The translations under genes were made by a program, and so were the position numbers. Positions 23,736-36,622 of a stretch of DNA of 64,000 bases are shown here, one piece after another. The DNA is from Synchiropus splendidus. Its lineage: Eukaryota > Chordata > Actinopteri > Syngnathiformes > Callionymidae. The notes under the pieces are model-generated. The model had not been told where the DNA came from. It saw nothing but the letters and a program-made list of their open reading frames with translations, and made no database searches. Numbering within the stretch: the stretch's first letter is position 1; every line of letters begins with the position of its first letter. The stretch is from assembly GCF_027744825.2 (NCBI RefSeq), contig NW_026527056.1:1488001-1552000 (forward strand), given 5' to 3'.

Positions 23736-26700
23736 ACGCATTTTACACATTGTGCCATAACTTTGCAGGAAAGCTTCAGAACATGAAATTTTCACCTCCC
23801 ACTATAGTAGAAAGGGTCTTTCTAGTAGTTGCACATCAAATCTAAGCTGTCTGAAGTGTTTTTCCAAAGTTATCTACATTTTGATGTTTGGCGATCCGGA
23901 ATCGACCTTATCTGAGGCTGAAAACGCGTTTTCTGCATTGTACCATAACTTTGCAGGGAAGCTTCAGAACATGAAATTTTCAGCTCCCACTATAGCAGAA
24001 AGGGTCTTTCTAGTAGTTGCACATCAAATCTAAGTAGTCTGAAGTGTTTTTCCAAAGTAAACACCATTTTTATGTTTGGCGTTCCAGAAACAACCTTATC
24101 TCAGGCTGAAAACGCGTTTTGCGCAATTTGCCATAACTTTGCAGGAAAGCCTTAGAACATGAAATTTTCACCTCCCACTATAGCAGAAAGGGTATTTCTA
24201 GTAGTTGCACATCAAATCTAAGCTGTCTGAAGTGTTTTTCCAAAGTTATCAACATTTTTATTTTTGGCGATCCGGAATCGACCTTATCTCAGGCTGAAAA
24301 CGCGTTTCCTGCATTGTGGCATAACTTTGCAGGGATGCTTCAGAACATGAAATTTTCACCTCCCACTGTAGCAGAAAGGGTCTTTCTCGTAGTTGCACAT
24401 CAAATCTAAGATGTCTGAAGTGTTTTTCCAAAGTTATCAACATTTTTATTTTTGGCGTTCTGGAACCCACCTTATCTCAGGCTGAAAACGCATTTTCTGC
24501 ATTGTGCCATAACTTTGCAGGGCGACTTCAGAACATGAAATTTTCTCCTCCCAGTATATCAGAAAGGGTATTTCTAGTAGTTGCACATCAAATCTAAGCT
24601 GTTTGAAGTGTTTTTCCAAAGTTAACACCATTCTTATGTTTGGCGTTCCAGAAACAACCTTATCTCAGGCTGAAAACGCGTTTTACACAATTTGCCATAA
24701 CTTTGCAGGAAAGCTTCAGAACATGAAATTTTTACCACCCACAATAGCAGAAAGGGTCTTTCTAGTAGTTGCACATCAAATCTAAGCTGTCTGAAGTGTT
24801 TTTCCAAAGATATCAACATTTTTATGTTTGGCTTTCTGAAACCCACCTTATCTCAGGCTGAAAACGCGTTTTCTGCATTGTTCCTTAACTTTGCAGAGAA
24901 GCTTCCGAACATGAAATTTTCAACTCCCACTATAACAGACTGGGTCTTTCGAGTAGTTGCACATCAAATATAAGTTGTCTGAAGTGTTTCTCGAAAGCTA
25001 TCAACATTTTTATGTTTGGCGTTACGGAAACGACCATATCTCGGGCTGAAAACGCGTTTTCTGCATTGTGCCATAACTTTGCAGGGAAGCTTCAGAACAT
25101 GAAATTTTCACCTCCCACTATAACAGACAGGGTCTTTCTAGTAGTTGCACATCAAATCTAAGTTGTCTGAAGTGTTATTTAAAAGCTATCAACATTTTTT
25201 AGGTTGGCGTTCCAGAAACGACCTTATCTCGGGCTGAAAACGCTTTTTCTGCATTGTGCCATAACTTTGCAGGGAAGCTTCAGAACATCAAATTTTCACC
25301 TCCCACTATAGCAGAAAGGGTCTTTCTAGTCGTTGTACATCAAATCTAAGCTTTTTGAAGTGTTGTTCCAAACTTATCAACATTTTTACGTTTGGCGTTC
25401 CGGAACCCACCTTATCTCAGGCTGAAAACTCGTTTTGTGCATTGTGCCATAACTTCTCAGGGTAGCTTCAGAACATGAAATGTTCACCTCACACTATAGC
25501 AGAAAGGGTCTTTCCAGTAGTTGCACATCAAATCTAAGCTGTCTGAAGTCTTTTTCCAGAGTTATCAACATTTTTATGTTTGGCGTACCGGAATCGACCT
25601 TATCTCAGGCTTAAAACGCGTTTTACGCATTGTGCCATAACTTTGCAGGGAACCTTTCGAACATGAAATTTTCACCTCCCACTATATCAGAAAGGGTCTT
25701 TCTCGTAGTTGCACATCAAATCTAAGTTGTCTGAAGTGTTTTTCCAAAGTTATCAACATTTTTATGTTTGGCGTTCCGGAACTCGGCTTATCTCAGGCTG
25801 AAAACGCGTTTTCTGCATTGTGCCATAACTTTGCAGGGAAGCTTCAGAACATGAAATTTTAACCTCCCACTGTAGCAGAAAGGGTCTTTCTAGTAGTTGC
25901 ACATCAAATCTAAGCTGTCTGAAGTGTTGTTCCAAAGTTAACAACATTTTTACGTTTGCCGTTCCGGAACCCACCTTATCTCAGGCTGAAAACGTATTTT
26001 CTGCATTGTGCCATAACTTTGCAGGGAAGCTTCAGAACATGAAATGTTCACCTCCCACTATCGCAGAAAGGGTCTTTCTAGTAGTTGCACATCAAATCTA
26101 AGCTGTCTGAAGTGTTTTTCGGAAGTTATCAACATTTTTATGTTTGGCGTTCCGGAACCCACCTTGTCTCATGCTGAAAACGCGTTTTTTGCATTGTGCC
26201 ATAACTTCTCAGGGTAGCTTCAGAACATGAAATGTTCACCTCACACTATAGCAGAAAGGGTCTTTCCAGTAGTTGCACATCAAATCTAAGCTGTCTGAAG
26301 TGTTTTTCCAAAGTTATCAACATTTTTATGTTTGGCGTTCCGGAACCCACCTTATCTCAGGCTGAAAACGCGTTTTCTGTTGTGTGCCATAACTTTGCAG
26401 GGAAGCTTCAGAACTTGAAATTTTCACCTCCCACTGTAGCAGAAAGGGTCTTTCTAGTAGTTGCACATCAAATCTAAGCTGTCTGAAGTGTTGTTCCAAA
26501 GTTATCAACATTTTTACGTTTGGCGTTCCGGAACCCACCTTATCTCAGGCTGAAAACTCGTTTTGTGCATTGTGCCATAACTTCTCAGGGTAGCTTCAGA
26601 ACATGAAATTTTCACCTCACACTATAGCAGAAAGGGTCTTTCTAGTAGTTGCACGTCAAATCTAAGCTGTCTGAAGTGTTTTTCCAAAGTTATCAACATT

Positions 26701-29496
26701 TTCATGTTTGGCGTTCCAGAATCGACCTTATCTGAGGCTGAAAACGCGTGTTACGCATTTTGCCATAACTTTGGAGGGAAGCTTCAGAACATGAAATTTT
26801 GACCTCCCACTATTGCAGAAAGGGTCTTTATAGTAGTTGCACATCAAATCTAAGCTCTCTGAAGTGTTGTTCCAAAGTTATCAACATTTTTGCGTTTGGC
26901 GATCCGGAACCCACCTTATCTCAGGCTGAAAACGCGTTTTACGCATTGTGCCATAACTTTGCAGGGAACATTTAGAACATGAAATGTTCACCTCCCACTA
27001 TAGCAGAAAGGGTGTTTCTAGTAGTTGCACATCAAATCTAAGCTGTCTGAAATGTTGTCCCAAAGTTATCAACATTTTTACGTTTGGCGTTTCGGAACCC
27101 ACCTTATCTCAGGCTGAAAACGCGTTTTCTGCATTGTGCCATAACTTCTCAGGGAAGCTTCAGAACATGAAATGTTCACCTCCCACTTAGCAGAAAGGGT
27201 CTTTCTAGTAGTTGCACATCAAATCTAAGCTGTCTGAAGTGTTTTTCCAAAGTTATCAACATTTTTATGTTTGGCGTTCCAGAATCGACCTTATCTCTGG
27301 CTGAAAACGCGTTTTACGCATTTTGCCATAACTTTGGAGGGAAGCTTCAGAAAATGAAATTTTCACCTCCCACTATAGCAGAAAGGGTCTTTCTAGTAGT
27401 TGCACATCAAATCGAAGCTGTCTGAAGTGTTGTTCCAAAGTTATCAACATTTTTACGTTTGGCGTTCCGGAACCCACCTTATCTCAGGCTGAAAACGCGT
27501 TTTGTGCATTGTGCCATAACTTCTCAGGGAAGCTTCAGATCATGAAATTTTCACCTCCCACTATAGCAGAAAGGGTCTTTCTAGTAGTTGCACATCAAAT
27601 CTAAGCTGTCTGAATAGTTTTTCCAAAGTTATCAACATTTTTATGTTTGGCGTTCCGGAACCCACCTTATCTGAGGCTGAAAACGCGTTTTCTGTTGTGT
27701 GCCATAACTTTGCAGGGAAGCTTCAGAACTTGAAATTTTCACCTCCCACTATAGCAGAAAGGGTCTTTCTCGTAGTTGCTCATCACATCTAAGTTGTCTG
27801 AAGTGTTTTTCCAAAGTTATCAACATGTTTATGTTTGGCGTTCCGGAACCCACCTTATCTCTGGCTGAAAACGCGTTTTCTGCATTGTGCCTTTACTTTT
27901 CTGGGGAGCTTCAGAACATGGAATTTTCACATCCCACGATAACAGAAAGGGTCCTTCTAGTAGTTGCACATCAAATCTAAGCTGTCTGAAGTGTTGTTCC
28001 AAAGTTATCAACATTTTTACGTTTGGCGTTCCGGAACCCACCTTATCTCAGGCTGAAAACGTATTTTCTGCATTGTGCCATAACTTCTCAGGGAAGCTTC
28101 AGATCACGAAATTTTCACCTCCCACTATAGCAGAAAGGGTTTTTCTAGTATTTGCTCATCAAATCTTAGCTGTCTGAATACTTTTTCCAAAATTATCAAC
28201 ATTTTTATGTTTGGCGTTCCGGAACCCACCTTATCTCAGGCTGAAAACGCGTTTTCTGTTGTGTGCCATAACTTTGCAGGGAAGCTTCAGAACTTGAAAT
28301 TTTCACCTCCCACTGTAGCAGAAAGGGTCTTTCTAGTAGTTGCACATCAAATCTAAGCTGTCTGAAGTGTTGTTCCAAAGTTATCAACATTTTTACGTTT
28401 GGCGTTCCGGAACCCACCTTATCTCAGGCTGAAAACGTATTTTCTGCATTGTGCCATAACTTTGCAGGGAAGCTTTAGAACATGAAATGTTCACCTCCCA
28501 CGATCGCAGAAAGGGTCTTTCTAGTAGTTGCAGAACAAATCTAAGCTGTCTGAAGTGTTTTTCCAAAGTTATCAACATTTTTATGTTTGGCGTTCCGGAA
28601 CACACCTTATCTCAGGCTGAAAACGCGTTTTCTGCATTGTTCCTTAACTTTGCAGAGAAGCTTCAGAACATGAAATTTTCAACTCCCACTGTAACAGACT
28701 GGATCTTTCTAGTAGTTGCACATCAAATATAAGTTGTTTGAAGTGTTTCTCGAAAGCTATCAACATTTTTATGTTTGGCGTTACGGAAACGACCATATCT
28801 CGGGCTGAAAACGCGTTTTCTGCATTGTGCCATAACTTTGGAGGGAAGCTTCAGAACATGAAATTTTCACCTCCCACTATAGCAGAAAGGGTCTTTCTAG
28901 TCGTTGTACATCAAATCTAAGCTGTTTGAAGTGTTTTTCCAAAGTTATCAACATTTTTATGTTTGGCGTTCCGGAACCCACCTTATCTCGGGCTGAAAAC
29001 GCTTTTTCTGCATTGTGCCATAACTTTGGAGGGAAGCTTCAGAAAATGAAATTTTCACTTCCCATAATAGCAGAAAGGGTCATTCTCGTTGTTACATATC
29101 AAATCTAAGCTATTTGAAGTGTTTTTCCAAAGTTATCAACATTTTTATGTTTGGCGTTCCGGAACCCACCTTATCTCTGGCTGAAAACGTGTTTTCTGCT
29201 TTGTGCCATAACTTTGCTGGGAATCTTTAGAACATGAAATTTTAACCTCCCACAATAGCATAAAGGGTCTTTCTTGTAGTTGCACATCAAATCTAAGCTG
29301 TCTGAAGTGTTTTTCGAAAGTTATCAACATTTTGAAGTTTGGTGTTCCGGAACCCTCCTTATCTCAGGCTGAAAACGCATTTTCTGCATTGTTCCTTAAC
29401 TTTGCAGGGAAGCATCAGAACATGAAATTTTAACCTCCACCTGTAGCAGAATGGGTCTTTCTAGTAGTTGCACATCAAATCTAAGCTGTCTGAAGT
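23736..29496. repeat. Subfamily shift to ACCCACC-type monomers with donor segments for 33.6-35.0 kb
   Basis: From about 25.3 kb the dominant unit carries GGAACCCACC, often with GTTGTTCCAAAG, TTTTTACGTTTGG and AACTTCTCAGGG. Three segments have later relatives: 24,968-25,350 matches 34,556-34,938, 25,681-26,095 matches 34,141-34,555 (offset 8,460), and 27,781-28,308 matches 33,610-34,137 (offset 5,829). The segment 25,360-25,690 also matches 36,450-36,780 (offset 11,092). A unit with CTCCCACTTAGCAG near 27,180 matches 37,145. Confidence 0.8.
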
Positions 29497-32400
29497 GTTT
29501 TTCCAAAGTTATCAACATTTTTATGTTTGGCGTTCCGGTACCCACCTTATCTCTGGCTGAAAACGCATTTTCTGCTTTGTGCCATAACTTTTCTGGGAAT
29601 CTTTAGAACATGAAATTTTAACCTCCCACAATAGCATAAAGGGTCTTTCTTGTAGTTGCACATCAAATCTAAACTGTCTGAAGTGGTTTCCCAAAGTTAT
29701 CAACATTTTTATGTTTGGCGTTCCGGAACCTACCTTTTTTCAGGCTGAAAAGGCGTTTTCTGCATTGTGCCATAACTTTGCAGGGAAGCTTCAGAACATG
29801 AAATTTTAACCTCCCACTGTAGCAGAAAGGGTCTTACTAGTAGTTGGAAATCAAATCTAAGCTGTCTGAAGTGTTTTTCCAAAGTTATCAACATTTTTAT
29901 GTTTGAAGTTCCGGAACCCACCTTGTCCCTGGCTGAAAACGCGTTTTCTGCATTGTGCCATAACTTTGAAGGAAAGCTTCAGAACATGAAAGTTTCACCT
30001 CCCACTATAGCGGAAAGGGTCTTTCTAGTAGTTACACATCAAATCAAAGCTATCTAAAGAGTTTTTCCAAAGTTATCAACATTTTTATGTTTGGCGTTCC
30101 GGAACCCGCCTCATCTCTGGCTGAAAAAGCGTTTTCTGCTTTGTGCCATAACTTTGCTGGGAATATTTAGAACATGAAATTTTAACCTACGACAATAGCA
30201 TAAAGGGTCTTTCTTGTAGTTGCACATCAAATCTAAGCTGTCTGAAGTGGTTTCCCAAAGTTATCAACGTTTTTACGTTTGGCGTTCCGGAACCCACCTT
30301 ATCTCAGGCTGAAAACGCGTTTTCTGCATTGTGCCATAACTTTGCAGGGAAGCTTCAGAACATGAAATTTTAACCTCCCACTGTAGCAGAAAGGGTCTTT
30401 CTATTAGTTGCACATCAAATCTAAGCTGTCTGAAGTGTTTTTCCAAAGTTATCAACATTTTTAAGTTTGGTGTTCCGGAACCCACCTTATCTCAGGCTGA
30501 AAACGCGTTTTCTGCATTGTTCCTTAACTTTGCAGGGAAGCATCAGAACATGAAATTTTCAACTCCCACTATGACAAACAGGGTCTTTCTAATAGTTGCA
30601 CATCAAATCTAATCTGTCTGAAGTGTTTTTCGAAAGTTATCAACATTTTTAAGTTTGGTGTTCCGGAACCCACCTTATCTCAGGCTGAAAACGCCTTTTC
30701 TGCATTGTGCCATAACTTTGCAGGGAAGCTTCAGAACATGAAATTTTCACCTCCCACTATAGCAGAAAGGGTATTTCTCGTAGTTGCACATGAAATATAA
30801 GCTGTCTGAAGTGTTTTTCGAAAGTTATCAACATTTTTATGTTTGGCGTTCCGGAACCCACCTTATCTCAGGCTGAAAACGCGTTTTCTGCATTGTGCCA
30901 TAACTTTGCAGGAAGCTTCCGAACATGAAATTATAACCTCCCACTATAGCAGAAAGGGTCTTTCTAGTAGTTGCACATCAAATCTAAGCTGTCTGAAATG
31001 TTTTTTCCAAAGTTATCAACATTTTTATGTTTTGCGTTCCGAAATCGACCTTTTCTCAGGCTTAAAACGCGTTTTATGCATTGTGGCATAACTTTGCAGG
31101 GAACCTTTAGAATATTAAATTTTCACCTCCCACGATAGCAGAAAGGGACTTTCTAGTAGTTGCACATCAAATCTAATCTGTCTGAAATGTTGTTCCAAAG
31201 TTATCAACATTTTTAAGTTTGGCGTTTCGGAACCCACCTTATCTCAGGCTGAAAACGCGTTTTCTGCATTTTGCCATAACTTTGCAGGAAGCTTCACAAC
31301 ATGAAATTTTCACCTCCCACTATAGATGAAAGGGTCTTTCTAGTAGTTGTACATCAAATCTAAGCTTTCTGAAATGTTTTTTCCAAAGTTATCAACATTT
31401 TTATGTTTGGCGTTCCAGAACCCACCTTATCTCAGGCTGAAAACGCGTTTTCTGCATTGTCCCAAAACTTTGCAGGGAAACTTCAGAACATGAAATTTTC
31501 ACTTCCCACTATAGCAGAAAGGGTCTTTCTCGTAGTTGCACATTAAATCTAAGCTGTCTGAAATGTTTTTTCCAAAGTTATCAACATTTTTATGTTTGGC
31601 GTTCCGGAACCCACCTTATCTCAGGCTGAAAACGCGTTTTTTGCATTGTGCCATAACTTTGCAGGAAGCTTCAGAACATGAAATTTTCACCTCCCACTAC
31701 AGCAGAAAGGGTCTTTCGAGTAGTTGCACATCAAATCTAAGTTGTCTGAAATGTTTTTTCCAAAGTTATCAACATTTTTATGTTTGGCGTTCCGGTACCC
31801 ACCTTATCTCTGGCTGAAAACGCATTTTCTGCTTTGTGCCATAACTTTTCTGGGAATCTTTAGAACATGAAATTTTAACCTCCCACAATAGCATAAAGGG
31901 TCTTTCTTGTAGTTGCACATCAAATCTAAACTGTCTGAAGTGGTTTCCCAAAGTTATCAACATTTTTATGTTTGGCGTTCCGGAACCTACCTTTTTTCAG
32001 GCTGAAAAGGCGTTTTCTGCATTGTGCCATAACTTTGCAGGGAAGCTTCAGAACATGAAATTTTAACCTCCCACTGTAGCAGAAAGGGTCTTACTAGTAG
32101 TTGGAAATCAAATCTAAGCTGTCTGAAGTGTTTTTCCAAAGTTATCAACATTTTTATGTTTGAAGTTCCGGAACCCACCTTGTCCCTGGCTGAAAACGCG
32201 TTTTCTGCATTGTGCCATAACTTTGAAGGAAAGCTTCAGAACATGAAAGTTTCACCTCCCACTATAGCGGAAAGGGTCTTTCTAGTAGTTACACATCAAA
32301 TCAAAGCTATCTAAAGAGTTTTTCCAAAGTTATCAACATTTTTATGTTTGGCGTTCCGGAACCCGCCTCATCTCAGGCTGAAAAAGCGTTTTCTGCTTTG

Positions 32401-33527
32401 TGCCATAACTTTGCTGGGAATATTTAGAACATGAAATTTTAACCTACGACAATAGCATAAAGGGTCTTTCTTGTAGTTGCACATCAAATCTAAGCTGTCT
32501 GAAGTGGTTTCCCAAAGTTATCAACGTTTTTACGTTTGGCGTTCCGGAACCCACCTTATCTCAGGCTGAAAACGCGTTTTCTGCATTGTGCCATAACTTT
32601 GCAGGGAAGCTTCAGAACATGAAATTTTAACCTCCCACTGTAGCAGAAAGGGTCTTTCTATTAGTTGCACATCAAATCTAAGCTGTCTGAAGTGTTTTTC
32701 CAAAGTTATCAACATTTTTAAGTTTGGTGTTCCGGAACCCACCTTATCTCAGGCTGAAAACGCGTTTTCTGCATTGTTCCTTAACTTTGCAGGGAAGCAT
32801 CAGAACATGAAATTTTCAACTCCCACTATGACAAACAGGGTCTTTCTAATAGTTGCACATCAAATCTAATCTGTCTGAAGTGTTTTTCGAAAGTTATCAA
32901 CATTTTTAAGTTTGGTGTTCCGGAACCCACCTTATCTCAGGCTGAAAACGCCTTTTCTGCATTGTGCCATAACTTTGCAGGGAAGCTTCAGAACATGAAA
33001 TTTTCACCTCCCACTATAGCAGAAAGGGTATTTCTCGTAGTTGCACATGAAATATAAGCTGTCTGAAGTGTTTTTCGAAAGTTATCAACATTTTTATGTT
33101 TGGCGTTCCGGAACCCACCTTATCTCAGGCTGAAAACGCGTTTTCTGCATTGTGCCATAACTTTGCAGGAAGCTTCCGAACATGAAATTTTCACCTCCCA
33201 CTATAGCAGAAAGGGTCTTTCTAGTAGTTGCACATCAAATCTAAGCTGTCTGAAATGTTTTTTCCAAAGTTATCAACATTTTTATGTTTTGCGTTCCGAA
33301 ATCGACCTTTTCTCAGGCTTAAAACGCGTTTTATGCATTGTGGCATAACTTTGCAGGGAACCTTTAGAATATTAAATTTTCACCTCCCACGATAGCAGAA
33401 AGGGACTTTCTAGTAGTTGCACATCAAATCTAATCTGTCTGAAATGTTGTTCCAAAGTTATCAACATTTTTAAGTTTGGCGTTTCGGAACCCACCTTATC
33501 TCAGGCTGAAAACGCGTTTTCTGCATT
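29497..33527. repeat. Duplicated 12-monomer-spaced block (offset 2,257 bp)
   Basis: Bases 29,497-31,270 match 31,754-33,527 at a constant offset of 2,257 bp (12 x 188 plus 1). Shared private variants include CCGGTACCCACC (29,535 and 31,792), GTGGTTTCCCAAAG, TTTTTTCAGGCTGAAAAGG, TTTGAAGTTCCGG, TATCTAAAGAG and TAGCATAAAGGG. Mismatches are few: CATCTCTGG versus CATCTCAGG near 30,113/32,370, and TTATAACC versus TTTTCACC near 30,932/33,189. Bases 31,271-31,753 lie between the copies and have no counterpart after 33,527, but 31,271-31,520 resembles 38,977-39,230. Confidence 0.9.
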
Positions 33528-35117
33528 GTGCCTTAACTTCTCAGGGAAGCTTCAGAACATGAAATGTTCACTTCCCACTATAGCAGAAAGGGTCTTTCTA
33601 GTAGTTGCACATCAAATCTAAGCTGTCTGAAGTGTTTTTCCAAAGTTATCGACATTTTTATGTTTGGCGTTCCGGAACCCACCTTATCTCTGCCTGAAAA
33701 CGCGTTTTCTGCATTGTGCCTTTACTTTTCTGGGGAGCTTCAGAACATGGAATTTTCACATCCCACGATAACAGAAAGGGTCCTTCTAGTAGTTGCACAT
33801 CAAATCTAAGCTGTCTGAAGTGTTGTTCCAAAGTTATCAACATTTTTACGTTTGGCGTTCCGGAACCCACCTTATCTCAGGCTGAAAACGTATTTTCTAC
33901 ATTGTGCCACAACTTCTCAGGGAAGCTTCAGATCACGAAATTTTCACCTCCCACTATAGCAGAAAGGGTTTTTCTAGTATTTGCTCATCAAATCTAAGCT
34001 GTCTGAATACTTTTTCCAAAATTATCAACATTTTTATGTTTGGCGTTCCGGAACCCACCTTATCTCAGGCTGAAAACGCGTTTTCTGTTGTGTGCCATAA
34101 CTTTGCAGGGAAGCTTCAGAACTTAAAATTTTCACCTCCCACTATATCAGAAAGGGTCTTTCTCGTAGTTGCACATCAAATCTAAGTTGTCTGAAGTGTT
34201 TTTCCAAAGTTATCAACATTTTTATGTTTGGCGTTCCGGAACTCGGCTTATCTCAGGCTGAAAACGCGTTTTCTGCATTGTGCCATAACTTTGCAGGGAA
34301 GCTTCAGAACATGAAATTTTAGCCTCCCACTGTAGCAAAAAGGGTCTTTCTAGTAGTTGCACATCAAATCTAAGCTGTCTGAAGTGTTGTTCCAAAGTTA
34401 TCAACATTTTTACGTTTGGCGTTCCGGAACCCACCTTATCTCAGGCTGAAAACGTATTTTCTGCATAGTGCCATAATTTTGCAGGGAAGCTTCAGAACAT
34501 GAAATATTCACCTCCCACTATCGCAGAAAGGGTCTTTCTAGTAGTTGCACATCAAATATTAGTTGTCTGAAGTGTTTCTCGAAAGCTATCAACATTTTTA
34601 TGTTTGGCGTTACGGAAACGACCATATCTCTGGCTGAAAACGCGTTTTCTGCATTGTGCCATAACTTTGCAGGGAAGCTTCAGAACATGAAATTTTCACG
34701 TCCCACTATAACAGACAGGGTCTTTCTAGTAGTTGCACATCAAATCTAAGTTGTCTGAAGTGTTTTTTAAAAGCTATCAACATTTTTTAGGTTGGCGTTC
34801 CAGAAACGACCTTATCTCGGGCTGAAAACGCTTTTTCTGCGTTGTGCCATAACTTTGCAGGGAAGCTTCAGAACATCAAATTTTCACCTCCCACTATAGC
34901 AGAAAGGGTCTTTCTAGTCGTTGTACTTCAAATCTAAGCTGTGTGAAGTGTTTTTCCAAAGTTATCAACATTTTTATGTTTGGCGTTCCGGAACCCACCT
35001 TATCTCGGGCTGAAAACGCTTTTTCTGCATTGTGCCATAACTTTGCAGGGAAGCTTCAGAACATCAAATTTTCACCTCCCACTATAGCAGAAAGGATCTT
35101 TCTAGTCGTTGCACATC
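33528..35117. repeat. Mosaic of three earlier segments in reversed donor order
   Basis: 33,610-34,137 resembles 27,781-28,308. 34,141-34,555 resembles 25,681-26,095, including the private CCGGAACTCGGC and CTATCGCAG. 34,556-34,938 resembles 24,968-25,350, including GTTACGGAAACGACC and ATTTTTTAGGTTGG. The three pieces are all in the same orientation but in the opposite order to their relatives. The joints fall inside monomers and keep the 188-bp register. Confidence 0.78.
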
Positions 35118-36622
35118 AAATCTAAGCTGTCTGAAGTGTTTTTCCAAAGTTATCAACATTTTTACGTTTGGCGCTCCGGAACCCACATTACCTCAGGCTG
35201 AATACGCGTTTTCTGCATTGTGTCATAACTTTGCAGGGAAGCTTCAGAACATGAAATTTTAACCTCCCACTGTAGCAGAAAGGGTCTTTCTATTAGTTGC
35301 ACATCAAATCTAAGCTGTCTGAAGTGATTTTCGGAAGTTATCAACATTTTTATGTTTGGCGTTCCGGAACCCACCTTGTCTCATGCTGATAACGCGTTTT
35401 TTGCATTGTGCCATAACTTTGAAGGAAAGCTTCAGAACATGAAAGTTTCACCTCCCACTATAGCAGAAAGGGTCTTTCTCGTAGTTACACATCAAATCTA
35501 AGCTATTTGAAGTGTTTTTCCAAAGTTATCAACATTTTTATGTTTGGCGTTCCGGAACCCACCTTATCTCTGGCTGAAAACGCGTTTTCTGCTTTGTGCC
35601 ATAACTTTGCTGGGAATCTTTAGAACATGAAATTTTCACCTCCCACTATAGCAGAAAGGGTCTTTCTAGTCGTTGTACATCAAATCTAAGCTTTTTGAAG
35701 TGTTGTTCCAAAGTTATCAACATTTTTACGTTTGGCGTTCCGGAACCCACCTTATCTCAGGCTGAAAACTCGTTTTGTGCATTGTGCCATAACTTCTCAG
35801 GGTAGCTTCAGAACATGAAATGTTCACATCACACTATAGCAGAAAGGGTCTTTCCAGTAGTTGCATATCAAATCTAAGCTGTCTGAAGTGTTTTTCCAAA
35901 GTTATCAACATTTTTACGTTTGGCGCTCCGGAACCCACATTACCTCAGGCTGAATACGCGTTTTCTGCATTGTGTCATAACTTTGCAGGGAAGCTTCAGA
36001 ACATGAAATTTTAACCTCCCACTGTAGCAGAAAGGGTCTTTCTAGTAGTTGCACATCAAATCTAAGCTGTCTGAAGTGATTTTCGGAAGTTATCAACATT
36101 TTTATGTTTGGCGTTGCGGAACCCACCTTGTCTCATGCTGAAAACGCGTTTTTTGCATTGTGCCATAACTTTGAAGGAAAGCTTCAGAACATGAAAGTTT
36201 CACCTCCCACTATAGCAGAAAGGGTCTTTCTCGTAGTTACACATCAAATCTAAGCTATTTGAAGTGTTTTTCCAAAGTTATCAACATTTTTATGTTTGGC
36301 GTTCCGGAACCCACCTTATCTCTGGCTGAAAACGTGTTTTCTGCTTTGTGCCATAACTTTGCTGGGAATCTTTAGAGCTTGAAATTTTCACCTCCCACTA
36401 TAGCAGAAAGGGTCTTTCTAGTCGTTGTACATCAAATCTAAGCTTTTTGAAGTGTTGTTCCAAAGTTATCAACATTTTTACGTTTGGCGTTCCGGAACCC
36501 ACCTTATCTCAGGCTTAAAACTTGTTTTGTGCATTGTGCCATAACTTCTCAGGGTAGCTTCAGAACATGAAATGTTCACCTCACACTATAGCAGAAAGGG
36601 TCTTTCCAGTAGTTGCACATCA
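35118..36622. repeat. Tandem duplication of a 4-monomer block (752 bp)
   Basis: Bases from about 35,118 to 35,870 and 35,870 to 36,622 match at offset 752 bp (4 x 188). Shared variants include GGCGCTCCGGAACCCACATT, GTGATTTTCGGAAG, TTTGAAGGAAAGC, AGTCGTTGTACATC and AGCTTTTTGAAGTGTTG. Several mismatches are visible (for example GATAACG/GAAAACG, TCTATTAG/TCTAGTAG, GAACATG/GAGCTTG), so this copy event is older than the 2,067-bp and 1,692-bp ones. Confidence 0.87.
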
